From the NCBI GenBank assembly GCA_030167125.1, contig CP126531.1, positions 2,128,501 through 2,192,500 on the forward strand: DNA of 64,000 nucleotides. Reading direction: 5' to 3'. Below the pieces are notes generated by a model. The model was not told where the DNA came from. It ran no database searches and worked only from the letters and a program-made list of their open reading frames with translations. The DNA comes from Rhodanobacteraceae bacterium. Lineage in GTDB: Bacteria; Pseudomonadota; Gammaproteobacteria; Xanthomonadales; Rhodanobacteraceae. Shown piece by piece: positions 1 through 13,157 of the stretch. Position numbers and translations under genes: made by a program. Numbering within the stretch: position 1 is the first letter of the stretch; each line of letters begins with the position of its first letter.

Positions 1-89
1 TCTATCGTGCGGTGAACGCACTCGCCATCGCGCGCGGCCGCGACCCCGACCGTCCGCCGCATCTCGCCAAAGTCACCGAGACCGTTTGA
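1..89 (+). CDS. C-terminal end of a SIS-domain sugar-phosphate isomerase/deaminase (partial)
   Basis: Only the last 28 codons are present, in the frame that begins at base 3 and stops with TGA at 87-89. The tail reads ...GRDPDRPPHLAKVTETV. The RDPDxPxxLxKVTET ending is typical of GlmS-like SIS-domain proteins, including the GlcN-6-P deaminases found beside nagA in xanthomonads. The stop overlaps the start of nagA (TGATG), so the two are translationally coupled. They probably act in consecutive steps of N-acetylglucosamine use, deacetylation followed by deamination/isomerisation. The N-terminal part lies outside the window, so the exact family member cannot be settled. Confidence 0.75.
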   Translation, partial: YRAVNALAIARGRDPDRPPHLAKVTETV

Positions 90-1225
90 TGTCCGTCGCG
101 CTGGCCAATGCACGCGTGCTTTCGTCGCAAGGTTGGCGCGACGACGCCGCGGTGATCGTCGAAGGCGGCCGCATCGTGGAACTCGCGACACGCGTCCCGC
201 CTGATGCCGAGGTCCACGATCTGTCGGGGCAAATACTGCTGCCCGGTTTCATCGATTGCCAGGTCAACGGCGGCGGCGGCGTGCTGTTCAACGACCAGCC
301 GACCGTCGAAGGCATCCGCGCCATCGGCGCCGCGCACCGGCGCTTCGGCACTACGGGTTTCCTGCCGACCCTGATCAGCGACACCACCGGCAAGATGCGC
401 GCCGCGATCGCGGCGGTCGATGACGCACTCGCCAAAGGTGTTCCCGGCGTGCTGGGCATCCATCTCGAAGGCCCGTTCATCAGCCGTGGGCGCAAGGGCG
501 TGCATGCGGAACGATACCTGCACGCGCCGGACGCATCCGAACTGCGGCTGGCCGAATCGCTGCACCGTGGCGTGACGCTGCTGACCCTGGCGCCCGAATG
601 CGTATCGCCCGGTGCGATCCGCGATCTCGCCGATGCAGGCGTGATCGTCAGCGCGGGCCATTCCGATGCCGATTACGCGACCACGCGCGCAGCGCTGGAT
701 GCGGGCGTGCGCGGCTTCACCCATCTCTACAACGCGATGTCGCCGCTGACCAGCCGTGCACCGGGTGTCGTCGGTACGGCTCTGGATGATCCTGATTCCT
801 GGTGCGGCGTGATCGTCGATGGCCACCACGCCGCCGCGGCCAGCCTGCGCGTGGCGCTGAAGGCCAAACCGCGCGGCAAGCTTTTCCTGGTCACCGATGC
901 GATGCCGCCCGTGGGTGCGCTCGATCCGTCCTACGTATTGAACGGCGAAACGATCATCGCGCGTGACGGCATTTGCCAGACCGCCGCGGGTACGCTCGCC
1001 GGTTCCGCGCTCAGCATGATCGACGCCATGCGCAACAGCATCGACATGCTCGGCGTGCCGCTGGACGAAGCCGCGCGGATGGCGTCGACGTATCCCGCCG
1101 ATTTCCTCGGTCTGGATCGAACCCACGGACGCATCGAAACGGGTTTCCGCGCCGACTTCACCGTGGTCGACCCGTCTCTGCAGGTCGTCGAAACCTGGAT
1201 CGGCGGCGTCCGCGAGGCCGCGTAG
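89..1225 (+). CDS. nagA: N-acetylglucosamine-6-phosphate deacetylase
   Basis: This 378-residue cytoplasmic amidohydrolase removes acetate from GlcNAc-6-phosphate. The start chosen is the ATG at 89, which overlaps the upstream stop; a TTG one codon earlier is less likely. Visible family marks are PGFIDCQVNG near residue 52, the metal ligand Glu127 in HLEGPF, His191 in GHSDADY, His212 in THLYNAMSPL and the catalytic Asp270 in VTDAMPP. Length matches the family (about 380). It is coupled to the upstream SIS-domain gene, which supports an amino-sugar catabolic operon. A convergent pseudouridine synthase gene ends only 6 bases downstream. Confidence 0.95.
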   Translation: MSVALANARVLSSQGWRDDAAVIVEGGRIVELATRVPPDAEVHDLSGQILLPGFIDCQVNGGGGVLFNDQPTVEGIRAIGAAHRRFGTTGFLPTLISDTTGKMRAAIAAVDDALAKGVPGVLGIHLEGPFISRGRKGVHAERYLHAPDASELRLAESLHRGVTLLTLAPECVSPGAIRDLADAGVIVSAGHSDADYATTRAALDAGVRGFTHLYNAMSPLTSRAPGVVGTALDDPDSWCGVIVDGHHAAAASLRVALKAKPRGKLFLVTDAMPPVGALDPSYVLNGETIIARDGICQTAAGTLAGSALSMIDAMRNSIDMLGVPLDEAARMASTYPADFLGLDRTHGRIETGFRADFTVVDPSLQVVETWIGGVREAA

Positions 1226-1231
1226 TCTCGA

Positions 1232-2011
1232 CTATCCACCCGACAATGCGCGGATCTCGGCGTCGGTCAACGCACGCCATCCGCCTTTCGGAAGCTCGCC
1301 GAGTTCGAGCGGGCCGATCGCGACGCGCATCAGTCGCAACACGTCATGCCCGCACGCGGCGAGCATGCGCCGGATTTGCCGGTTGCGGCCTTCGTGCAGG
1401 ACGATTTCCAGCCACACATTCTTTTCACCTCCGCCGATGATCCGCACGGATTCCGCCGACAGCCGCTCACCCTTGTCGACGATGCCCGTGCGCAGACGTT
1501 CGAGCGCCGCTGAATCGGGCATGCCGCGCACCTGCACCCGATAAGTTTTCGCAACGTGCGCTTCCGGATCGGCCAGCCGCGCGGCCCATGCGGGATCGTT
1601 GCTCATCAACAACAGCCCCTCGCTGGCCCTGTCCAGACGTCCCACGGGCGCGAGCCACGGAAGCCCGGCGCCTTGCAGCAACGCATAGATCGTGTCGCGA
1701 CCCTGTTCGTCCGACGCACTGACCACCAGTCCGCGCGGCTTGTTCACGGCGACGCAAACCCGTACGCGGGCCTGCAGCGGCTGGCCGTCGATCTCTATGC
1801 GGTCGTTTGCGGCGTCGGCGGGCAATTCCGGATCGCGCACCAGTCTCCCATTCACACGCACGCGTCCAGACACGATCCGGCGCGCGGCTTCGCCGCGTGA
1901 ACACACTCCCAGCTTCGACAGCACGCGCGCCAAGCCATGCCGTGGCGGCAATGCAGGCGCTGGGTGCGCCGCACTCGAAGGCATGGGACGTGGCGGACGG
2001 GTTGCACGCAT
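1232..2011 (-). CDS. S4-domain pseudouridine synthase (RsuA/RluB/RluF family)
   Basis: The product (259 residues) should isomerise a uridine in rRNA. A basic N-terminal leader of about 25 residues is followed by an S4 RNA-binding domain (about 26-75, with LSKLGVCSRGEAARRI) and the catalytic domain. The catalytic Asp127 sits in GRLDRASEGLLL, and the late family motif appears as EGRNRQIRRML. I chose the ATG at 2011 because a GGTGA lies about 10 bases upstream. The in-frame GTG at 2047 would put the start against the terminator of the neighbouring gene. Which rRNA position is modified cannot be read from the sequence, so no symbol is given. Confidence 0.88.
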   Translation of the reverse strand: MRATRPPRPMPSSAAHPAPALPPRHGLARVLSKLGVCSRGEAARRIVSGRVRVNGRLVRDPELPADAANDRIEIDGQPLQARVRVCVAVNKPRGLVVSASDEQGRDTIYALLQGAGLPWLAPVGRLDRASEGLLLMSNDPAWAARLADPEAHVAKTYRVQVRGMPDSAALERLRTGIVDKGERLSAESVRIIGGGEKNVWLEIVLHEGRNRQIRRMLAACGHDVLRLMRVAIGPLELGELPKGGWRALTDAEIRALSGG

Positions 2012-2051
2012 GACGCCATTTTCACCCAACGCTCGATCGACGGACACAAAG

Positions 2052-2079
2052 AAAAAGCCCGGCTTGCGCCGGGCTTTTT
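2052..2079 (-). terminator. Rho-independent terminator of the OmpA-like gene
   Basis: A perfect 12-base stem (AAAAAGCCCGGC at 2052-2063 with its complement at 2068-2079) closes a TTGC loop and has T-runs on both sides. It lies 52 bases past the stop of the minus-strand OmpA-like gene, so it most likely ends that transcript. Confidence 0.85.
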
Positions 2080-2130
2080 CGTGTCACACCGGACTCACCA
2101 GCGAGGATCCGCCGATGTTCCGCGAACGGC

Positions 2131-3297
2131 TTACATGCTGCCGCTCTGGGGCTGCTGCACCTTGAACTCGACGCGACGGTTGCGCTGACGGCCAGCCGCG
2201 GTCTTGTTGGTGTCGACCGGATCGGCCTTGCCGAAGCCCTTGACCGCGGTGATGCGGCTCGCGTCGATGCCATGCGACGTCAGGTACTGGTCGACGATGT
2301 TGGCGCGACGCTCGGAGAGGCCCTGGTTGTACTTGTCAGTGCCGATCGAATCGGTGTAGCCATCGATCTCGATCGTGACCTGCGGGTAGCGGTTCAAGGT
2401 GTCGACCGCCTGGTTGAGGATCGCGATCGAATCGGACGCCGGCGGCTTCAACGTCGGGCCGATGTTGTGCTCACCCTTCTTCGGACGATCGAACTTGAAG
2501 TTCACGCCACGCAGGTCGATGACCACATTCTGCGGCGGCGGCGGCGGCGGAGCTGCCGGCGGCGGCGGCGGCGGGGCTGCCGGCGGCGGCGGCGGGGCTG
2601 CATGACCCATGTTGATCACCAGACCGATGGTCGCCATCGAGTCCAGCCACTGCTTCGGACCGTAGGTGTGCGGCAGGCCCGGACCGGCGAACCCGGCCAG
2701 CTGTGCCGACTTCGTGTCACGGTAGTAACGTGCCGCGATTTCGCCACGCAGGGCGACGCGATCGCTGACGTTGTACAGCACGCCCACGCCAACCGTGGCA
2801 CCCGGACCCCAGCCAGAACCATTTTGAGGACCCATGTTGCCGAACGCGCCACCGGCTTGGGCGAGCTCGCCGGAAACGGCAGCGTGACGCCACATGCCGA
2901 CGCCGCCCATCAAGAACGGACGCCACTGCGACGACGGATCCATGAAGTAGTAGCGGGCCGCCACGTCGACGCCCAGCGTTTCCCACTGCTTGCCGGCGCG
3001 GATGGAGGAATCCTTGTAGTCCGCATTGTCGCCGGTCGCTTCCACATCCAGCGTGAAGTGCGGGTTCACCCAGAAACCAACACCGAGGCCGCCCATGGGA
3101 GCTGGCTGGACTTGGCGGCTGCTGTCGCCGAACACCACGCCGATGCGGGGCACGATGTACCAGTTGCTGTAGTTCGGGCTCGCAAAGCTACCCGTTGTTT
3201 CCGCCGCTGCACCCGTGTCCTGTGCGTGCGCGACCGACATCACGCCTACAGTACCCAAGGCCAGCGCGATGACCGCGAACAAGCCGTTACGTTTCAT
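2131..3297 (-). CDS. OmpA-family outer membrane protein (beta-barrel plus peptidoglycan-binding domain)
   Basis: This 388-residue envelope protein tethers the outer membrane to peptidoglycan. It has a clear signal peptide (MKRNGLFAVIALAL..., cut after AHA near residue 25), an OmpA-like eight-stranded barrel (about 30-230), an alanine/proline linker of three proline blocks (about 232-256) and a C-terminal OmpA domain. That domain shows TDSIGTDKYNQGLSERRA and ends with the NRRVEFKV motif. The start is preceded by GAGGAG 9-14 bases upstream. The gene stands alone between its own terminator and prpD. The barrel sequence is weakly conserved, so orthology to E. coli OmpA itself is not claimed. Confidence 0.92.
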   Translation of the reverse strand: MKRNGLFAVIALALGTVGVMSVAHAQDTGAAAETTGSFASPNYSNWYIVPRIGVVFGDSSRQVQPAPMGGLGVGFWVNPHFTLDVEATGDNADYKDSSIRAGKQWETLGVDVAARYYFMDPSSQWRPFLMGGVGMWRHAAVSGELAQAGGAFGNMGPQNGSGWGPGATVGVGVLYNVSDRVALRGEIAARYYRDTKSAQLAGFAGPGLPHTYGPKQWLDSMATIGLVINMGHAAPPPPPAAPPPPPPAAPPPPPPQNVVIDLRGVNFKFDRPKKGEHNIGPTLKPPASDSIAILNQAVDTLNRYPQVTIEIDGYTDSIGTDKYNQGLSERRANIVDQYLTSHGIDASRITAVKGFGKADPVDTNKTAAGRQRNRRVEFKVQQPQSGSM

Positions 3298-3488
3298 CGG
3301 AGAGTCTCCTCGTTGTTGATTCTTCAGGCTTCAACCATTCTGGATGAAACCGTGTTTCCGTTTCCCAAACCGCAGAACCACTGCGCGGATTGAAGGCCAT
3401 CCTTCCCGGCCCGTTCCGCTACGGCTGCGCCAGTTTAGCAAAAAACAAACAATTGCGCTTCTGACCTGCCGATCCGTTCATCTGCAAC
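3298..3488. other. Intergenic region between prpD and the OmpA-like gene
   Basis: This 191-base stretch must hold the promoter of the OmpA-like gene and the end of the prpD transcript. Its middle (about 3430-3480) is locally A/T-rich compared with the neighbourhood. I see no convincing paired -35/-10 hexamers and no strong terminator hairpin after prpD. Confidence 0.4.
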
Positions 3489-4952
3489 TCAGGCGCCTCC
3501 GCGCAGGGCAAACAAATCCATTAATTCCGGGACCGGAATCGCCATCAACCGCTCGACCTGCGCGCAAAGGTCAATGATTTCAGTAACTTGTGCCGCAGGC
3601 AAATGACCCGCCAAAGCCTTGTGGAACTTGTCCAGCAGGACCGGGATGCCTTCGGCGCGGCGGCGGCGATGACCGATCGGGAAATCGATCGAAACCTTGT
3701 CCGTCCGCGAACCGTCCTTGAAAAACACCTGCACCGAGTTCCCGATGTAGCGTTTGTCCGGGTCGAAATAATCCTTCGTGAACTGCGGATTTTCCGTCAC
3801 CATCATTTTCGCGCGCAACGCGTCGATGCGCGGATCGCTCGCGACCGCATCGGTGTAGTCGTCTGCGGTCAGGCGCCCGAAGATCAGCGGCACCGCGACC
3901 ATGTACTGGATGCAGTGGTCGCGGTCGGCGTAGTTGGCCAGCGGCCCGGTCTTGTCGATGATGCGCGCGCCGGCTTCCTGGGTTTCGATCTCGATGCGCT
4001 CGATGTCGCCGAGCCGATCCTTCACTTCCGGATGCAGCTTCATCGCGCACTCCACCGCCGTCTGCGCATGGAACTCGGCGGGGAAGCTGATCTTGAAGAG
4101 GACATTTTCCATCACGTAGCTGCCGAACGGCCGCTCGAATTCGAATGGCTTGCCGCCGAAGGCGACATCGTAGAAACCCCAGGTCTTCGCGCTCAATGCC
4201 GAGGGATACTCCGGCTCGTCGGTGCTGACCGCGTTGAGTGCATGGATCACGGCACGACGGCAGGCGTCGCCGGCAGCCCAACTCTTGCGCGGGCCGGTAT
4301 TGGGCGCGTGCCGGTAGGTGCGCAGCGAGCCATTGTCGATCCAGCTGTTCGACACGGCGGTGATCACCTGCTCGCGCGTGCCGCCCAGCATCGCGGTCGC
4401 GACCGCGGTCGAGGCAAGCCGCACCAGGATCACGTGGTCCATGCCGGCGCGGTTGAAGGAATTCTTCAGCGCGTAGCAGCCCTGGATCTCGTGCGCCTTG
4501 ATCGCCCAATGCAGCACGTCGCGCATGGCCAGCGGCTCGCCACCGTTGCAGATGTTCGAACGCGACAACCAGTCGGCCACCGCCAGCACGGTGCCGAGAT
4601 TGTCCGAGGGATGGCCCCATTCGGCCGCGAGCCAGGTGTCGTTGAAATCCAGCCAGCGGATCTGCGTACCGATACAGAATGCGGCCTGCGCGGGATCGAG
4701 CTCCAGCGCCGTGCCCGGCACGCGCGCACCACCCGCCAGCACCGCGCCCGGCACGATCGGCGCGAGATGCTTCACGCACTGCGGAAACTTCATCGCCAGC
4801 ATCGCGCAACCCAGCGCATCCATCAGCATGTAACGGGCGGTATCCCACGCCTCCTGCGATTCCACGCGGTAGTCGAGCACGTAGTCGGCCACGTCGACCA
4901 GCGGCTGGTCGGGTGCGGGGCGGGCGGCGGAACGGATATCGGCGTGGCTCAC
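3489..4952 (-). CDS. prpD: 2-methylcitrate dehydratase (MmgE/PrpD family)
   Basis: PrpD (487 residues) dehydrates 2-methylcitrate to 2-methyl-cis-aconitate in propionate oxidation. Full-length similarity to the MmgE/PrpD fold is recognisable from DALGCAMLAM near residue 48, the RWLDFNDTWLAAEWGHPSDN segment (about 98-117), KSWAAGDACRRAV and SFPAEFHAQTAVE. Translation starts at GTG 4952, preceded by AGGAA. The usual partners prpB and prpC lie 14-17 kb away on the same strand, so the pathway genes are split here. A long minus-strand open frame that overlaps this gene is a shadow of it. Confidence 0.93.
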   Translation of the reverse strand: MSHADIRSAARPAPDQPLVDVADYVLDYRVESQEAWDTARYMLMDALGCAMLAMKFPQCVKHLAPIVPGAVLAGGARVPGTALELDPAQAAFCIGTQIRWLDFNDTWLAAEWGHPSDNLGTVLAVADWLSRSNICNGGEPLAMRDVLHWAIKAHEIQGCYALKNSFNRAGMDHVILVRLASTAVATAMLGGTREQVITAVSNSWIDNGSLRTYRHAPNTGPRKSWAAGDACRRAVIHALNAVSTDEPEYPSALSAKTWGFYDVAFGGKPFEFERPFGSYVMENVLFKISFPAEFHAQTAVECAMKLHPEVKDRLGDIERIEIETQEAGARIIDKTGPLANYADRDHCIQYMVAVPLIFGRLTADDYTDAVASDPRIDALRAKMMVTENPQFTKDYFDPDKRYIGNSVQVFFKDGSRTDKVSIDFPIGHRRRRAEGIPVLLDKFHKALAGHLPAAQVTEIIDLCAQVERLMAIPVPELMDLFALRGGA

Positions 4953-5053
4953 GAACGTTTCCTGTCAGGCGAAGGCAGTCCGTTATTTTGCCAGAGCACG
5001 ACGTGCCTTGACGGCTGCCGCGACGCGCGGTAACAATCGAATCCGTTGTCCCC

Positions 5054-5165
5054 CGAAAGGGAGTAGCACCGGACCCGATGTGATTCGGGTCCGCGTGGCG
5101 GCCGTCAGCACGAACCTTCAAGGTTCCGGTCGCCACGGCGGTTAGCACCGCGCGCGAGACTTTCG
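5054..5165 (+). promoter_or_regulatory. yybP-ykoY (manganese-sensing) riboswitch
   Basis: The leader of the TerC gene carries the hallmarks of this class: GGGAGTAGC at 5059-5067 right after the 5' arm CGAAAG (5054-5059), and GCGAGAC at the 3' side followed by the matching arm CTTTCG (5160-5165), which together form helix P1. Internal hairpins include GGACCCGA/TCGGGTCC (5071-5092). Riboswitches of this class bind Mn2+ and commonly precede TerC/YoaP-type and Mn exporter genes. The start codon lies 58 bases past P1, leaving room for translation or termination control. The assignment rests on motif recognition, not on a covariance search. Confidence 0.85.
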
Positions 5166-5223
5166 ACATCCCGTGCCGCACCTGCGGCTGCGGGAGTTCG
5201 ATCGTCGCCGCCAGGAGAACCGC

Positions 5224-5931
5224 ATGTACGCGATCAACGAGCTGCTCCACCACCCGCTGGATCCCGACTTCTGGAGCGGCCTCGGATCGATCATCGTGAT
5301 CGACCTCGTGCTCGCGGGTGACAACGCCATCGTGATCGCGCTCGCCGCGCGCAACCTTCCCTCCCATCATCAGTTCCGCGCGATCTTCTGGGGCACGGTC
5401 GGCGCGATCGCCGTGCGCATCGCGATGACGGCGGCGGTGCTGTGGCTGCTCAAGCTTCCGGGCCTGATGTTGATCGGCGGCATCGTGCTGATTCCGATCG
5501 CGTGGCGCCTGTTGAAGCAGGAGGACGACACCGGCCCGAACATCAAACACAAGGTCAGCGGCTTCTGGAGCGCGATGGGCACCATCGTGATCGCCGATGC
5601 GCTGATGGGGCTCGACAACGTGCTGGCGATTGCCGGCGCATCGGGCGGACACTTGGGACTGGTCGTGCTGGGCCTCTTGGTCAGCGTACCCTTGGTGGTG
5701 TGGGGCTCGACGCTCCTTCTGAAACTGATCGGACGCTTCCCGATCATCATCTACATCGGTGCGGCGGCGATCGCGTGGACCGCCGCGCGCATGCTCACGC
5801 GCGATAGGCTGGTGAACGGCTGGTTCGACGCGCACGACCCGTTGCGTTACCTCGTGGACGCCGTGCTGGTTCTCGGCGTGACGGGTGCCGGCTGGTGGAT
5901 GCGGCGGCGCCAGGCTCCGCGCACGGAGTGA
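5224..5931 (+). CDS. TerC-family integral membrane protein (YjbE type)
   Basis: This 235-residue inner-membrane protein has about seven hydrophobic segments. It shows the acidic TerC signatures DLVLAGDNAIVIALA (about 23-37) and ADALMGLDNVLAIAGA (about 122-137), whose aspartates are thought to bind metal. TerC-family proteins under yybP-ykoY control have been tied to manganese efflux or metalation of exported proteins. The riboswitch upstream therefore points to a Mn2+ role rather than tellurite resistance. The ATG at 5224 follows CCAGGAGAACCGC, a good ribosome binding site. A convergent DUF924 gene ends 16 bases after its stop. Confidence 0.92.
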   Translation: MYAINELLHHPLDPDFWSGLGSIIVIDLVLAGDNAIVIALAARNLPSHHQFRAIFWGTVGAIAVRIAMTAAVLWLLKLPGLMLIGGIVLIPIAWRLLKQEDDTGPNIKHKVSGFWSAMGTIVIADALMGLDNVLAIAGASGGHLGLVVLGLLVSVPLVVWGSTLLLKLIGRFPIIIYIGAAAIAWTAARMLTRDRLVNGWFDAHDPLRYLVDAVLVLGVTGAGWWMRRRQAPRTE

Positions 5932-5946
5932 ATCCGGACCGCAATG

Positions 5947-6486
5947 TCAGAACGACGATCCGGGCTGTTCCAGGAACGCGCGTTCCTCGGGCGTCGAGGT
6001 GCGTCCGAGCACGTGGTTGCGATGCGGAAAGCGCCCGAAGCGATCGATGATCGCCTTGTGCTTCAACTCGAATGCATAGTTGTTTTCGAGTCCCGGCTGC
6101 CGGAACAGGCGCTCGGCCTCGGCATGGATCACGCGCGACTCCGAATGCATGAACGGCATGTACAGGAACGCGCGGCGCGCGGGCGGCAAGCCCTGGTCGG
6201 CGCCCGCGCGGATCGCTTCCTGCGCCAGCACCAGCGCCATGCCGTCGCTCGCGAAGGCGCGCGCGTCATCGCGGAACAGATTGCGCGAAAACTGGTCGAG
6301 CACGATGATCTCGGCCAGCCTGCCTTCGGGCGTCTCGCGCCACGAAGCGAGTTCGCCGCGCGCGGCCGCCGCGTGCGTTTCGCCGAAACGTGTGCAGATT
6401 GCGGCATCGAACGCCACGTCCTTCTCGAACAATTGCTCCGGCGTCGCCTCCTCGAACCAGAAGTGCAGCACGTCCTGCGGATTCAC
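5947..6486 (-). CDS. DUF924 family protein
   Basis: The protein (179 residues) matches the DUF924 family: a start VNPQDVLHFWFEE, the conserved LDQFSRNLFRD (about 80-90), an alpha-helical middle, FLYMPFMHSE and a C-terminal RFGRFPHRNHVLGR. The family has no assigned biochemical function; it is all-helical and TPR-like. I chose the GTG at 6486 because GGAGAGG lies 7 bases upstream, whereas a longer frame up to 6609 adds a low-complexity arginine-rich stretch that overlaps the neighbouring gene. It follows the membrane protein gene at 6521 with 34 bases between them. Confidence 0.9.
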   Translation of the reverse strand: MNPQDVLHFWFEEATPEQLFEKDVAFDAAICTRFGETHAAAARGELASWRETPEGRLAEIIVLDQFSRNLFRDDARAFASDGMALVLAQEAIRAGADQGLPPARRAFLYMPFMHSESRVIHAEAERLFRQPGLENNYAFELKHKAIIDRFGRFPHRNHVLGRTSTPEERAFLEQPGSSF

Positions 6487-6520
6487 CTCGAAACCTCTCC
6501 TTCCGTCACGGCCGTACTTT

Positions 6521-7372
6521 TCAAATCCAGCGCCTCGCCTGCTTCTCGCGGAACGCGCCGGCCACCAGCTGGTTGTCGAATCCGGGCGGTGCTTCGCCGT
6601 TCGCGGCATACAGATAGATTGCGACCTGGTAGATCGTCTGCAAGGTGGATTGCACCAGCGCCAGGGCCACCAGGTAGACCGCGAGGATCGCCACCGCCAC
6701 GAAAAACACTTCCCGTCCGCCCAGCGCGGCGAGGAAGAACAGCATCATGGCCGGCACGATGCCGAACAGGCCGAAGATCAGCCCGAAGCTGACGTTGCCG
6801 ATGATCTGTTCGCCCCAGGTTTGCCGCAGCATTTCCACGGAACGCTTGTACGACTCGATCGGGCCCGAGTCCTCGACCACCATTACCGGCACGACGAGGA
6901 ATGACGTGACCGACCAGGCCATGCCGAGCAGGCCGACCACGATGCGCCCAACGAAGCCCACCTTCTCTTCCAGCATCCGCAGCAGGATGCCCACGGTGCT
7001 GGTCAGCAGCGCCCAGCCGAAAATCTGCGGAAGCCGCTGGCGCGCAACCGCCAAACCATAACCGAGCGTCGGTTGCCCGCCATCGATCTGCTTCAACACG
7101 CAGGCGATCAGCGCCGCGTTGAAGAAGATGATCACGAAGTAATCGAGGAAATAGAACACGAACATCGCCGCGTACATCGGCAGCGTCATGCGCACGGGCG
7201 CGCCCGCGTGCGGGTGGCTGGCCAACGCGACGAACACCGGCACGGCGAACAACGCGATGATGACCGCCAGTGCCACGCCCGAGATCAGCGGAAACACGAT
7301 CAGGCGCTTGTCCTGCTGCAACATCCGCCAGGACGCGCCCATCAATTGCCACGTGCGTGCGAACTTGCCCAT
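6521..7372 (-). CDS. Multi-pass inner-membrane protein (DUF6159-like)
   Basis: This 283-residue protein starts at ATG 7372 behind GGGGAAG. It has about six hydrophobic segments: near 25-48, 66-90, 125-145, 155-172, 195-225 and 228-250. The sequence looks like the DUF6159 / glycerophosphodiester-phosphodiesterase-associated membrane family (KRLIVFPLISG, YFLDYFVIIFFNAAL, EDSGPIESYKRSVEMLRQTWGE). No function is established. It lies 11 bases downstream of the S9 peptidase gene on the same strand, so the two are probably co-transcribed, followed by the DUF924 gene. Confidence 0.8.
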   Translation of the reverse strand: MGKFARTWQLMGASWRMLQQDKRLIVFPLISGVALAVIIALFAVPVFVALASHPHAGAPVRMTLPMYAAMFVFYFLDYFVIIFFNAALIACVLKQIDGGQPTLGYGLAVARQRLPQIFGWALLTSTVGILLRMLEEKVGFVGRIVVGLLGMAWSVTSFLVVPVMVVEDSGPIESYKRSVEMLRQTWGEQIIGNVSFGLIFGLFGIVPAMMLFFLAALGGREVFFVAVAILAVYLVALALVQSTLQTIYQVAIYLYAANGEAPPGFDNQLVAGAFREKQARRWI

Positions 7373-7383
7373 GTGACTTCCCC

Positions 7384-11509
<4,126 letters not shown>

Positions 11510-11693
11510 GCGTGCCGCGCGGCGCCAGCGGAAGCACCCGTTCAGCATCGCGTCTCTTCCGTCCAATCGGCCACGCAACGCGTTAAGCATGGTGAACACC
11601 GGATAAACCCCGCGCGCCGCATTCATTCACCTTCTCGTCAGCTACTTAGAATCGATCCTCCAAGCCTTCCGCGCCCACGCAAGGAGCGGGGTC

Positions 11694-13148
<1,455 letters not shown>

Positions 13149-13157
13149 GGCGCGCCG

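Noticed and set aside
3580..5835. A 751-codon minus-strand frame through prpD and the TerC region
   Set aside because: It is a shadow frame of prpD and of the TerC gene and riboswitch leader. prpD in the correct frame has conserved motifs.
5224..5931. Tellurite resistance as the role of the TerC-like gene
   Set aside because: No other ter genes are present and the leader is a Mn-type riboswitch, so a Mn role is favoured.
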